A stretch of 40,472 nucleotides of DNA from an uncultured Pseudomonadota bacterium (GCA_949295005.1 CASFJL010000001.1:68806-109277), one strand, 5' to 3'. Counted from the first letter of the stretch, positions 13,772 to 22,366 are shown. The notes: a model not told the origin generated them from the letters alone. Program-made: numbers and translations.

Positions 13772-13835
13772 GCTGGCTTCAGCTTGTGCGGTCAAGCTAG
13801 CTTCAGCTTGTGCGGTCAAGCTAGCTTCAGCTTGT
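13764..13835. repeat. Three tandem 24-bp repeats with internal hairpin
   Basis: Units at 13764-13787, 13788-13811 and 13812-13835 read GCGGTCAAGCTAGCTTCAGC + TTGT, the first with one change (CTGG for CTAG). Each contains AAGCT...AGCTT, able to form a small hairpin. There are no spacers of unique sequence, so this is not a CRISPR array. Confidence 0.9.
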
Positions 13836-13899
13836 TTACGTTTTTTTTAGAAAATTGGAATTAAAGTAACGCGAAGATAAAAAACGGATTCGCAAAACA

Positions 13900-14619
13900 A
13901 TGTTAAATGCCATAAATGAAGAGATAGTGCATATTCACGGTCAGCCGCAAAAATTGATTATATTTTTGCATGGTTATATTGACTGTGCAGACTATTTGGA
14001 AGGAAAAATCAAAAATTTTATCAACAATTTTGACAATGCAGCAATTCATATGCCGCAAGCGCCGATAAATTGTGAAATTTTGGAAGATAAACGCCAGTGG
14101 TATTCCATGCATAGATTTGACCCGAATGATGATAGAAAAACAGTTCCCACTTTTGCAGAATGTGTAGAAATTTATAACAAAATGACATTAGGTTTGGAAG
14201 AATCTTTTACTTATCTGAATGATTATATTGATAGTTGTTTAGCCGAATATCAGCTTGAAGATAAAGATTTATATTTATGCGGTTTTTCTCAAGGAGCCAT
14301 GTTAGCACTGTATACATCTTTGATGAGGGAGAACAAAATTGGAGGATGTGTCAGTTTCAGCGGTATTATGGCCGGTTATAAATTTTTGATGAAGCATAAC
14401 CAATCAACGCCAGACACATTGCTCATACATGGCGATGCAGACAATTTGGTTAGATTTGAAGCCTTAGAATTTACTAAAAAAAATTTAGAAACTTTGGGTG
14501 CAAAAGTTGAAACCTATGTTGTTAAAGGTGGGCAACATCGCATAACGGAAGATGGTCTGGAAATGGCATCGGATTTCATTTTAAGACATAGTCTGAATCA
14601 AAAAAGAAGAGTAGCTTAA
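13900..14619 (+). CDS. Phospholipase/carboxylesterase-family alpha/beta hydrolase
   Basis: The 239-residue cytoplasmic protein has the family fold: IIFLHGYIDCADYL (oxyanion strand, ~20-33), the nucleophile elbow CGFSQGAM with Ser130, the acid Asp181 in HGDADNLV and His213 in GGQHRI. The insertion around WYSMHRFDPNDD corresponds to the substrate lid typical of YpfH/EstB-type carboxylesterases. It hydrolyses carboxylic esters, with unknown natural substrate. The length is usual (200-240). Its stop overlaps that of the convergent binding-protein gene by three bases. It is preceded by a repeat-filled gap, and no strong Shine-Dalgarno is visible. Confidence 0.88.
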   Translation: MLNAINEEIVHIHGQPQKLIIFLHGYIDCADYLEGKIKNFINNFDNAAIHMPQAPINCEILEDKRQWYSMHRFDPNDDRKTVPTFAECVEIYNKMTLGLEESFTYLNDYIDSCLAEYQLEDKDLYLCGFSQGAMLALYTSLMRENKIGGCVSFSGIMAGYKFLMKHNQSTPDTLLIHGDADNLVRFEALEFTKKNLETLGAKVETYVVKGGQHRITEDGLEMASDFILRHSLNQKRRVA

Positions 14620-15635
14620 TAAAAATTTTGCACATCAAGCAACCCACCGTTTTGAATGAGTTTGTTTTTTCCTCTGTCAATATAAAATTCAGAACCGGAG
14701 CCTAAATTTTTTTCAAAAATTTCACCATAATTACCAAACTGTTTAAGAGCAAGTTTGACCCATTGTGGGTTTAAGCCAAATTTATTCCATAAATCAGGAT
14801 TTTCTCCTAACAGATTTTTTACAGAGCCGTTATCCAAGCCAATAAAAATATCTACATTTTGTGACGAAATTTCGTGTTTTTCAGCCAATTTAAGGGCATT
14901 AATAATCCATTTAACCGCAAGTCTTAAACCTTGATTATTTTTATCGACATAAGCGTATACAGGTTTTTCGGCAATAAGCTCGGGTAAAATATCTAAAGGG
15001 AGATTAGGGTTGTTTAATTGGCTGACGGTATTTTTGAGATAAAGCTCACTACCGCTATAAAGATCGCAGCGTTTTAATAAAAAAGCTTCTTTAGCTTTTG
15101 CTTTTGAATTAAAAAACAAAGGACGAAGATTTAATTTATATTTATCACTATAATCTTTAAGATTGTAATAATCATCACTTCCGGCAGCCAAGCAGATTTT
15201 TTTTCCTTTAAAATTTTCCATAGAGACAGCATCAGGAACATGATGAGCCAATAATAATTGTCTGGTATAATAAAGCAAAGCGGCTTGAGTTGATATTCCG
15301 CTCACATCTTGAGAAGCAGTTCCTGGGGTATCTCCAAGCATAACATCAATTTTATTGTTTTTTAGGGCATTATTTACCTGAGAAGCCGGAATATCAACCA
15401 ACTTAAATCTATCAGGATTTCCTAAAATAGCCAAAGCAAAAATGCGGCATAAATCAGCATCAATACCGCGCCAAAATCCGGCATCATCTTTATAAGCATA
15501 GCTTTTAGAAGATAAGTCTGTTCCGCATAAAATTTCTCCTCTAGCTTTTATAAAGCGTAAGCCGGCATCTTTAGCCAAAGCAGAAAAAGAAAATATGCAA
15601 CAAAAAAAGATCAATGCAAAAAGTTTTGATTTCAT
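14616..15635 (-). CDS. Amino-acid ABC transporter substrate-binding protein (AapJ-like)
   Basis: The 339-residue protein has a signal peptide (MKSKLFALIFFCCIFSFSALA, cleavage after ALA) and the family 3 solute-binding domain. The opening RFIKARGEILCGTDLSSKSY and GFWRGIDADLCRIFALAILG is the AapJ/BztA general amino-acid type. Further matches are KIDVMLGDTPGTASQDVSGIS and the C-terminal GNYGEIFEKNLGSGSEF. It would capture amino acids in the periplasm for an Aap-type permease. No permease or ATPase gene is adjacent, so it is an orphan here, with partners presumably elsewhere, or it acts as a sensor domain. Confidence 0.85.
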   Translation of the reverse strand: MKSKLFALIFFCCIFSFSALAKDAGLRFIKARGEILCGTDLSSKSYAYKDDAGFWRGIDADLCRIFALAILGNPDRFKLVDIPASQVNNALKNNKIDVMLGDTPGTASQDVSGISTQAALLYYTRQLLLAHHVPDAVSMENFKGKKICLAAGSDDYYNLKDYSDKYKLNLRPLFFNSKAKAKEAFLLKRCDLYSGSELYLKNTVSQLNNPNLPLDILPELIAEKPVYAYVDKNNQGLRLAVKWIINALKLAEKHEISSQNVDIFIGLDNGSVKNLLGENPDLWNKFGLNPQWVKLALKQFGNYGEIFEKNLGSGSEFYIDRGKNKLIQNGGLLDVQNFY

Positions 15636-15694
15636 TTTTTTTAACCAATTAATATTATAAAGAACAACATAAGGACAATATAGGATATTTAAAA

Positions 15695-16372
15695 ATGAAA
15701 AGTAAGCAATTTTTGCAACTTATTATCGGTTGTTTTTTTCTTTTGTGCGAAAGTTTGGCATTAGCCAAGGCTCCTGATGCGCAAGAGGCAAAATTATGGG
15801 CAGAAGATAAAGGCAATTTGTTATTACAAACTTTTCAAGAAAAAGATTTGGCAAAAAAATATCAAAAGCTGGATACACTTTTTTTAGAATATGTAGATTT
15901 GGATTATATTGCAAAATTTGTAATAGGAAAATATTGGCGCGCAATGGATGTTTTGCAACAAGAAGAATATCAACAATTGTTTAAGAGGTATGCGCTGGCG
16001 GTATATAAAGGTTTTCCGCTGAGTTTTCAATATCCGATAAGTTTTGAAATTATCAATGCCATTCAAAACAAAAATAACACAGATGTTTTTGCTTTTATTG
16101 ATTTGGGAAAAAATTTTGTAAAAGAAGGGCAAGAACAAAAAATCATGGTTGTTTTCAAAATAATAAAAAAACAAGATGTTTTAAAAATCATAGATATCAA
16201 ACTAGCAGAAAGTAGTTTGATTTTATCTTATCGGAACAAATTTTATCAAATGGTTGGAGAGGCTGAAGAAGACATGACATGGTTTTTGGAAGACTTTGCT
16301 TTAATAATTCAATCTGCAGAAAAAAAGAATGAGCAAAATTTATTAAAAAATCAGCAAGAAAAAGCTTTATAA
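15695..16372 (+). CDS. mlaC: MlaC/Ttg2-family periplasmic phospholipid-binding protein
   Basis: The 225-residue protein has a signal peptide (ending in ESLALAKA) and the Tgt2/MlaC domain: FLEYVDLDYIAKFVIGKYWRAM, QQEEYQQLFKRYALAVYKGF and KIIDIKLAESSLILSYRNKF are the three conserved blocks. MlaC ferries phospholipids between the outer-membrane MlaA complex and the inner-membrane MlaFEDB transporter. No mlaA, mlaD, mlaE or mlaF is adjacent, which is unusual because mlaC normally lies in that operon. The C-terminal Gln/Asn/Lys tail is an extension. It is divergent from the amino-acid binding protein gene, with about 60 bases between them. Confidence 0.8.
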   Translation: MKSKQFLQLIIGCFFLLCESLALAKAPDAQEAKLWAEDKGNLLLQTFQEKDLAKKYQKLDTLFLEYVDLDYIAKFVIGKYWRAMDVLQQEEYQQLFKRYALAVYKGFPLSFQYPISFEIINAIQNKNNTDVFAFIDLGKNFVKEGQEQKIMVVFKIIKKQDVLKIIDIKLAESSLILSYRNKFYQMVGEAEEDMTWFLEDFALIIQSAEKKNEQNLLKNQQEKAL

Positions 16373-16409
16373 TAATAAAATAACCTTGAAATTAAGAACA
16401 GAAAAATAT

Positions 16410-16448
16410 AATATCCACTTTAGTTTTTTTAATAATAAAGTGGATATT
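16410..16448 (+). promoter_or_regulatory. Perfect 13-bp hairpin immediately before gltX
   Basis: AATATCCACTTTA (16410-16422) and TAAAGTGGATATT (16436-16448) pair perfectly across a 13-base T-rich loop. The stem ends six bases before the gltX ATG, and no Shine-Dalgarno lies between. It may be the mlaC terminator or a structure governing gltX initiation. Confidence 0.55.
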
Positions 16449-16454
16449 TTAATT

Positions 16455-17777
16455 ATGAGTGAAATAAAAGTAAGATTTGCGCCCTCTCCAACAGGGTATA
16501 TGCATATCGGAAATACCAGAACCGCGTTGTTCAACTGGTTGTTGGCAAAGAAGTTGGGCGGCAAGTTTATGCTCCGTATTGATGATACGGATAAACTCCG
16601 TTCTAAAGAAGAATATGAGCTTTCTTTAAGAGATTCGTTAAAGTGGCTTGGGCTTGTTTGGGAAGAAGAAGCCAGACAATCAGCCCGCTTTGACCGCTAT
16701 AATGAAGTTGTTGAACAATTAAAAAAAGAAGGTCGCATTTATGCTTGTTATGAAACGGCAGAAGAATTGGAGTTTATGCGCAAACGATTGATGAACAAGG
16801 GTTTGCCTCCGATTTATGAGCGTTCTGCGTTAAAATTGACGGCAGAACAAATCGCCGCTTATGAAAAAGAAGGTCGCAAACCGCACTATCGTTTCAAACT
16901 CGTAGACGGAGAAATCAAATGGAATGATATGGTCAGAGGCGAAGTTAAATATGAAGCCAAAAATTTGAGCGATCCGATTATCATTCGTGAAGACGGTAGC
17001 TTTTTGTATCACTTACCATCGGTCATTGATGACCATGACTTCGGCATCACCCACATCATCCGTGGTGAAGACCACGTTACCAACACCGCATCTCAAGTTC
17101 AAATGTTTGAGGCTTTGGGCGGTATTGTTCCGACATTTGGTCACTTGCCGTTGTTGACCGGTAAAGAAGGTAAATTATCCAAACGCTTGGGCAGCTTGGG
17201 TGTTAGAGAATTGAAAGCTGAAGGTATTGAAGCTATGGCCATTAGCTCTTTCTTGGCAAAATTAGGTACATCTGAAAGCATTGAACCGTTTTATGATTTG
17301 GAAAGTTTGGCAAAATCTTTGGATTTGAGCAAAATCGGTCGTTCTCAGCCTAAATTTGATGTTGAAGAATTAGAAACTTTCAATACCAAATTCATTCACG
17401 GCGCACCTTATGAATATGTAAAAGGCCGCATTGATGCTGATGAAAACTTCTGGAATGCCGTTAAAGGTAATTTGACATTTGTCAAAGATATTACCGCTTG
17501 GGAAGATATTTGCCATAAAGAAGTTAAACCGATAATTGAAGATTCTGCTTTGACTGAAGCCGCAGCAGATTTGTTGCCGGCAGAACCATGGAATGAAGAA
17601 ACCTTCAATCTTTGGGTTAATGAAGTTAAAGCCAAAACCGGTAAAAAGGGCAAAGACTTGTTCCACCCGATAAGAAAAGCGTTAACCGCTCAAGAAAACG
17701 GACCGGAACTCAAAATCTTGATGCCTTTGATGGGAAGAAACAAAGCCTATAAGAGATTAAAAGGCGAAGCTGCATAA
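16455..17777 (+). CDS. gltX: Glutamyl-tRNA synthetase
   Basis: ATG 16455 gives 440 residues starting MSEIKVRFAPSPTGYMHIGN; frames further upstream run into the hairpin. Class I signatures are present: HIGN (17-20) and KLSKR (240-244), with the family's IIRGEDHVTNTASQ between them. It charges tRNA-Glu (and in many Alphaproteobacteria one of two copies charges tRNA-Gln for later amidation). The C-terminal anticodon-binding domain is on the short side compared with ~470-residue bacterial enzymes, and there is no Cys4 zinc site. The phrase GSLGVRELKAEGIEAMAISSF resembles the shorter alphaproteobacterial paralogue, so a second gltX elsewhere is likely. It precedes cysS by 31 bases, forming an apparent synthetase operon. 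Confidence 0.93.
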   Translation: MSEIKVRFAPSPTGYMHIGNTRTALFNWLLAKKLGGKFMLRIDDTDKLRSKEEYELSLRDSLKWLGLVWEEEARQSARFDRYNEVVEQLKKEGRIYACYETAEELEFMRKRLMNKGLPPIYERSALKLTAEQIAAYEKEGRKPHYRFKLVDGEIKWNDMVRGEVKYEAKNLSDPIIIREDGSFLYHLPSVIDDHDFGITHIIRGEDHVTNTASQVQMFEALGGIVPTFGHLPLLTGKEGKLSKRLGSLGVRELKAEGIEAMAISSFLAKLGTSESIEPFYDLESLAKSLDLSKIGRSQPKFDVEELETFNTKFIHGAPYEYVKGRIDADENFWNAVKGNLTFVKDITAWEDICHKEVKPIIEDSALTEAAADLLPAEPWNEETFNLWVNEVKAKTGKKGKDLFHPIRKALTAQENGPELKILMPLMGRNKAYKRLKGEAA

Positions 17778-17808
17778 TTTAACATAATAGAAATAAAGGA
17801 GAAAAATC

Positions 17809-19185
17809 GTGGTAGACATATACTTGCATAACACATTAACACGTCGCAAAGAAAAGTTTGTTCCCATCGACTGTAGCAATGTGCGTATGTATGTCTGTGG
17901 ACCCACGGTTTATGATAAAGCACACTTGGGCAACGGTAAAACACCGGTGTCTTATGACGTGCTTTATCGTCTGCTCCGTTATGTTTACGGTGCCGACCAT
18001 GTGACTTATGTTTCAAACATTACCGATGTTGATGACAAGATTTTAAATAAGCACAAAGAAACCGGTAAGCCGATTCGCGAGATTACCGAAGAAACCTACA
18101 ATTGGTATATTGAAGATATGAAAAAGCTCGGCAACTTGGAGCCGAACTATCGCCCGAGAGCCACAGACTATATCAACGAGATGATTGAACTGGTTAAGCG
18201 CTTGCTCGCTAATGGTCATGCTTATGAGGCTGAAGGTCATGTGCTTTTCTCGGTTGATTCAATGCCCGATTATGGTTGCTTGTCGGGCAGAAGCATGAAA
18301 GAGATGTTGGCAGGTGCCAGAGTAGAAGTTGCAGATTACAAGAAAAATCCGGCAGACTTTGTGCTTTGGAAACCATCTGAACCCACAGAACCGGGTTGGA
18401 ACAGCCCTTGGGGCTATGGTCGCCCCGGTTGGCATTTGGAATGCTCTGCCATGAGCTCCAAATTGCTTGGTAATGACTTTGATATCCATGGCGGCGGTTC
18501 AGATTTGATTTTCCCGCACCACGAAAATGAGTGCGCTCAATCAAGATGTGCTTTTGAAGGTACAAAATTTGCGCATTATTGGGTTCATGCCGGAATGTTG
18601 ATGGTCGATGGTGTGAAGATGTCTAAGTCTTTGGGCAATTTTTATATCTTGGATGATGTTTTAGAAAAAGCTCCGGCAGAAGCTTTAAGATTGTTGTTCT
18701 TGAGCTCTCACTATCACCAACCGTTTAACTTCACCTTTGAAGGCTTGAACAATGCTAAAGCTACTTTGGATAAGTTCTATAATGCCTTGTTAAGAGTTAA
18801 AGATGTTAAGGCAGAAAAAGTTGAGCCGGACGCAAGAGTTGTTGAGGCTTTGGCGGATGATTTGAACACGCCATTGGCTCTGACTTATCTGCATGAAAAT
18901 GTCAATAATTTGAACAAAGCCGAGAGTGAAGAAGATAAGATTAAATATAAATCTGAGTTATTGGCCAATGCTTATCTTTTGGGCTTGTTGTGGCAAGATG
19001 CTGAGAGTTGGTTCAAAGGCGGAGCTAATGGTGATGATGCCGAGATAGAAGCCAAAATCCAAGCTCGTGCCGAAGCCAAAAAGAACAAAGATTGGGCAAC
19101 GGCTGATAAGATTCGTAATGAGTTAAAAGAGCAGGGCATTATCTTGGAAGACGGTCCCAACGGCACTACATGGAAAAAGATGTAA
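17809..19185 (+). CDS. cysS: Cysteinyl-tRNA synthetase
   Basis: The 458-residue protein starts at GTG 17809 behind AAGGAG. It has the complete CysRS set: Cys30 in [10 protein letters not shown], the HIGH-type motif HLGN (39-42), zinc ligands Cys212 (HLECSAMS) and His237/Glu241 region ([11 protein letters not shown]), and KMSKS at 270-274. The helical anticodon-binding domain closes with [19 protein letters not shown] and GTTWKK, as usual. It charges tRNA-Cys in the cytoplasm. It shares an operon with gltX and ends at a strong terminator six bases after its stop. Codon choice is somewhat more G+C-rich than surrounding genes, as expected for well-expressed housekeeping genes. Confidence 0.96.
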   Translation: MVDIYLHNTLTRRKEKFVPIDCSNVRMYVCGPTVYDKAHLGNGKTPVSYDVLYRLLRYVYGADHVTYVSNITDVDDKILNKHKETGKPIREITEETYNWYIEDMKKLGNLEPNYRPRATDYINEMIELVKRLLANGHAYEAEGHVLFSVDSMPDYGCLSGRSMKEMLAGARVEVADYKKNPADFVLWKPSEPTEPGWNSPWGYGRPGWHLECSAMSSKLLGNDFDIHGGGSDLIFPHHENECAQSRCAFEGTKFAHYWVHAGMLMVDGVKMSKSLGNFYILDDVLEKAPAEALRLLFLSSHYHQPFNFTFEGLNNAKATLDKFYNALLRVKDVKAEKVEPDARVVEALADDLNTPLALTYLHENVNNLNKAESEEDKIKYKSELLANAYLLGLLWQDAESWFKGGANGDDAEIEAKIQARAEAKKNKDWATADKIRNELKEQGIILEDGPNGTTWKKM

Positions 19186-19190
19186 ATATA

Positions 19191-19217
19191 AAACCCTGAG
19201 CAAGTCTCAGGGTTTTT
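19191..19217 (+). terminator. Terminator of the gltX-cysS operon
   Basis: AAACCCTGAG (19191-19200) and CTCAGGGTTT (19206-19215), a perfect 10-bp stem with a CAAGT loop and a short T run. Confidence 0.88.
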
Positions 19218-19304
19218 CATATGTAAAAAGATATATTAGAGCAAAGCAGTTTGGAAAGTATAATTACGAGCATCACAAAACTCATGCAATATATAAAAAT
19301 AAAA

Positions 19305-19332
19305 AAAACAGCCCCATGGAGCTGTTTTTTTT
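19305..19332. terminator. Second hairpin terminator, symmetric
   Basis: AAAACAGC (19305-19312) and GCTGTTTT (19321-19328) with an 8-base loop and A and T runs on both sides, so it can act in either direction. The ~90 bases between the cysS terminator and this one contain no gene; the hairpin may be a back-up or the end of an unrecognised small RNA. Confidence 0.65.
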
Positions 19333-19357
19333 ATTTTAGTGTGTATTGGAAAGGCAG

Positions 19358-19383
19358 AAAAAAAGACCTGCATAAAGCAGGTC
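19358..19383 (-). terminator. Terminator of tRNA-Leu
   Basis: On the minus strand GACCTGC-TTTAT-GCAGGTC is followed by seven T (plus-strand A run 19358-19364). It lies five bases beyond the 3' CCA of the tRNA. Confidence 0.88.
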
Positions 19384-19388
19384 ACTAT

Positions 19389-19474
19389 TGGTAGGGGTAG
19401 TCAGACTCGAACTGACACGGCCTGAGGCCACAAGATTTTGAGTCTAGCGCGTCTACCAGTTCCGCCATACCCCC
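19389..19474 (-). tRNA. tRNA-Leu (anticodon CAA)
   Basis: On the minus strand the sequence starts GGGGGTATGGCGGAACTGG, has a D-loop TGGTAGACGC, an anticodon stem-loop CTAGA-CTCAAAA-TCTTG giving anticodon CAA, a long variable arm (TGGCCTCAGGCCG) that marks a class II tRNA, the T-arm GTTCGAGTC and an encoded CCA end. The acceptor stem GGGGGTA/TACCCCT pairs completely with one G-U. It decodes UUG. The gene is flanked by its own promoter and terminator and is monocistronic. Confidence 0.95.
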
Positions 19475-19491
19475 ATCCGATAACGAAGATA

Positions 19492-19520
19492 TAGATATTA
19501 TATTAAGATGCAGATGTCAA
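19492..19520 (-). promoter_or_regulatory. Promoter of tRNA-Leu
   Basis: On the minus strand a consensus -35 TTGACA (19515-19520) is followed after 17 bases by TATCTA (19492-19497), with the tRNA starting 17 bases further on. Confidence 0.7.
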
Positions 19521-19551
19521 CATTTTTTTTATAAAAAAATAAAAAAATTTT

Positions 19552-20874
19552 TTATTCTGATTTGAACCAGTTTTTTTTCTTTACATAAAGATAATTTGCA
19601 AGAGAAAGAGTAATATTATAAGCATGTTCCGTAAGCCAACATATTGCAATATCTGCCTTTAAGAAAATAACTACAAACCAGACTGTCAAAGTATAAACAA
19701 TCAAAGCTAAGAGTTCCAATTTCATAGCGGCTTTAGTATCACCGATTCCAAAGATAACACCAAGCAAAACAAATCCGGGAACAAGGGAAAAATAAGTTGT
19801 CATGGAAGAATAATATGCCGGAATGGCAAGTTTAATTAAAGAGACATCATCAGTATAAATTCTCATTACCCAAAACGGAGAGATGATTAAGATTAATGTT
19901 GCAATAATTCCACCCACATAGCCAAGAACCATGATTCGGTTGGTAATAGATTTAATTTGTTTGATATATCCGGCACCATATAAATTTCCGGTGATGGCAT
20001 TGGCTGTTCCGAGCAAAGCATTTATAATCATAAAAGGCAGTGCGCTGACACTACGTAAAATATTAGAAATTGCCAATTCATTTTCACCAATATGCTCAAC
20101 GGCAAGCATAAAGAATAACCAAGTAGAAAAAGAGACAATATTTTGCAAAATTGTCCAGATTGAGATTCTTAAAACTTTGTTGAGAATTTTAAAGTTTCTG
20201 AAATAAGGGATATCTAAGCCATATTTTTTATAATTAGTTTTAAAAAAAGTATAAATCATAAAAAAGACAACCGAAGCTGCTTCGGCAATAACGGATGCAA
20301 TGGCGGCACCTGCAATACCAAGCTGTGGAAAACCGCATTTTCCAAAAATAAGCAGATAGTCTAAAATAACATTAAAGACAAGCATAACATAAGCGTTAAG
20401 GGATAATACTTTGGTGTTTGTTGTGCCTATATAAAAGGCGCGAAACATCACAAGAGCAAAAGAAAAAATAAAACCATATGATCTGGGCAAAAGATAATCT
20501 AAAGAGGCTTGCAACACCAGAGGAGAAGAAAATAAATAAGGTAACAAAATTTTGGCATAAATATGGATTCCCAAAATAATGATAAAGGCGCATAAAAGAA
20601 GAAAAAATAATCCTTGATAAAATATTTGCCCAATGCGTCTGAAACGCTTTTCTCCGTTGTGTTGAGCAATTAAAATTTGTGCTCCGGTGGCAAAGCCTTG
20701 AGCCAGCATAAAAATCATCACATACAAGACACCGGCAATGGCAGAGGCTCCGAGCTCAATTTTTCCAACCCGACCCAAAAAAGCCGTATCCGTCAAGCCG
20801 ATAAGTTGCTGAATAATCATACCTGTTAAAATAGGGTATGCAATTTGCCAAATTCTTTTGTAATTATATGTCAT
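19552..20874 (-). CDS. MATE-family efflux transporter
   Basis: The protein has about 440 residues counted from the ATG at 20872-20874 (MTYNYKRIWQIAYPIL); in-frame starts up to 18 codons earlier would add a hydrophobic leader not seen in the family. It has roughly 12 membrane helices and MATE hallmarks: GLTDTAFLGRVG in helix 1-2, AQGFATGAQILIAQHNGEK, FNVILDYLLIFG, and in the second half NALLGTANAITGNLYGAG. Family members export drugs or metabolites using Na+ or H+ gradients. There is no obvious Shine-Dalgarno. It ends near the tRNA-Leu gene on the same strand and is divergent from the TPR-methyltransferase gene; no substrate can be deduced. Confidence 0.88.
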   Translation of the reverse strand: MTYNYKRIWQIAYPILTGMIIQQLIGLTDTAFLGRVGKIELGASAIAGVLYVMIFMLAQGFATGAQILIAQHNGEKRFRRIGQIFYQGLFFLLLCAFIIILGIHIYAKILLPYLFSSPLVLQASLDYLLPRSYGFIFSFALVMFRAFYIGTTNTKVLSLNAYVMLVFNVILDYLLIFGKCGFPQLGIAGAAIASVIAEAASVVFFMIYTFFKTNYKKYGLDIPYFRNFKILNKVLRISIWTILQNIVSFSTWLFFMLAVEHIGENELAISNILRSVSALPFMIINALLGTANAITGNLYGAGYIKQIKSITNRIMVLGYVGGIIATLILIISPFWVMRIYTDDVSLIKLAIPAYYSSMTTYFSLVPGFVLLGVIFGIGDTKAAMKLELLALIVYTLTVWFVVIFLKADIAICWLTEHAYNITLSLANYLYVKKKNWFKSE

Positions 20875-21001
20875 AAAACACACGAAAAATATTTGAAAAC
20901 ATACAAAAAATATCATATTAAAACCCAAAAGTCAAATTTCATAATATGCTTGATTATTTGGTTGTTTTTTTTATACTGACAAAAAATATAAAGAGAAAAA
21001 G

Positions 21002-22318
21002 ATGTTAGATAAAACGCAAGCTCAGCAAACCAACAAAAGTTTAGATTTATATCAAAAACAAGAATATAAAAAATCAGCTAAACTGGCTCTTGAAATATTG
21101 AAAAAAAATCCTAATAACGAAACCATGCTTATGAATATGGGCAATATTTTTTTTGTAGAAAAAAAATATCAAGAAGCCTTGTTGTATTATCAAAAAGCAG
21201 AACAAATTAATCCCAATTCCTACGGCTTAAAAATAAATATAGGCAATGTTTTTTTAGAACAAGGTCAATATGAACAAGCTTTGAAATATGGCAAGTCAGC
21301 TTTGTCGTTAACATCACATCCGTTTGCGGCACTCAACCTGATGGGCTCAGCCTTATTGGGAGAAGAAAAATATCAAGAAGCAATTTTATATTTTGAGCAA
21401 GCATTAAAAATAAATAATCAAGATGCGTGGGTATATAATTATTTAAGCCAATGTTATCAGCATACGGGACAAATTTTGCAAGCATTAAAAAGTGGTTGGC
21501 AGGCTATAGAAAAATCTGGAGGAGAAGAAAATCATCATATCAATTTTGGATATATGCTTTATGAAATGAGCTTGGAAAATAATGTAGATGAAATACACTC
21601 TTTTGCAAAAACTTGGCTTGAAAAATATGGCAAAAATAAAATTGTGGAACATATGGGTAAATCAATTTTATCCAAAGGAGATATTAAAAAAGCTTCTCCT
21701 GAATATGTAAAAAATATATTTGATATTTTTGCCTCAGATTTTGAACAAGTATTGCAAGATTTGGAATATAAAACACCGGAATTAATTGGAGAATTTTTGC
21801 AAGAAATATATCAACATCAAAAGAAAAAATTAAAAATATTAGATGCCGGATGCGGAACCGGACTGTGTGGAAAATATTTATATCCATATGCAAAAATATG
21901 GTCTTTGGACGGAGTTGATTTATCAAAAAAAATGTTAGCAAAAGCCAAAGAAAAAAAACTTTATCATCGTTTGATTTGTGATGATTTGGTTTTATATTGC
22001 CAAAAGAAAAAACAGCAATATGACCTGATTGTGTCAGCAGATGTTTTTACATATTTTGGAGAGTTGGATTCGCTGTTTTACGCCTTATCACAAGCCTTAA
22101 AAAAACAAGGCAGAATAATTTTTAGCTTTACGGCAAATCAAGAAAATTCATCAGCATATTTATTGCATCCGTCCGGACGTTTTAAGCATCAATTATCTTA
22201 TGTAGAAAATATGTTAAAAAAGTATGGATTCGAGATAGAAAAAGAAAAATATTGTTTTTTAAGAAAAGAGGGGCAAGAAGATGTAAAAGGCCATATAATT
22301 TCAGCTTTAATAACATAA
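21002..22318 (+). CDS. TPR-repeat protein fused to a class I SAM methyltransferase
   Basis: The protein has 438 residues. Residues ~10-175 contain at least four tetratricopeptide repeats (for example MGNIFFVEKKYQEALLYYQKA and LMGSALLGEEKYQEAILYF). A linker (IFDIFASDFEQVLQDLEYKTP) leads to a Rossmann-type methyltransferase domain with motif I LDAGCGTGLCG (~280-290), the acidic Asp after VDLSKKM and the motif IV-like DLIVSADVFTYFG. TPR-methyltransferases of this plan occur in Alphaproteobacteria, with unknown targets; the TPR part probably presents a protein substrate. It is the only gene of its transcription unit, with a terminator directly after the stop. Confidence 0.85.
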   Translation: MLDKTQAQQTNKSLDLYQKQEYKKSAKLALEILKKNPNNETMLMNMGNIFFVEKKYQEALLYYQKAEQINPNSYGLKINIGNVFLEQGQYEQALKYGKSALSLTSHPFAALNLMGSALLGEEKYQEAILYFEQALKINNQDAWVYNYLSQCYQHTGQILQALKSGWQAIEKSGGEENHHINFGYMLYEMSLENNVDEIHSFAKTWLEKYGKNKIVEHMGKSILSKGDIKKASPEYVKNIFDIFASDFEQVLQDLEYKTPELIGEFLQEIYQHQKKKLKILDAGCGTGLCGKYLYPYAKIWSLDGVDLSKKMLAKAKEKKLYHRLICDDLVLYCQKKKQQYDLIVSADVFTYFGELDSLFYALSQALKKQGRIIFSFTANQENSSAYLLHPSGRFKHQLSYVENMLKKYGFEIEKEKYCFLRKEGQEDVKGHIISALIT

Positions 22319-22320
22319 AA

Positions 22321-22347
22321 AACCCTTGCAAAAAGCAAGGGTTTTTT
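22321..22347. terminator. Bidirectional terminator between convergent genes
   Basis: AACCCTTGC (22321-22329) and GCAAGGGTT (22335-22343) with an AAAAA loop and flanking A and T runs. It serves the methyltransferase gene and, on the other strand, the DUF2934 gene. Confidence 0.88.
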
Positions 22348-22366
22348 ATTAAAACAAAATCTATAA

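Noticed and set aside
13764-13835. 24-bp tandem repeats as a CRISPR array
   Set aside because: The units are directly contiguous with no unique spacers, and no cas gene is in the window.
13340-13835. Repeats as attR of the phage block
   Set aside because: No matching copy of the repeat or its core is visible at the left border (1-2100), and no integrase is present.
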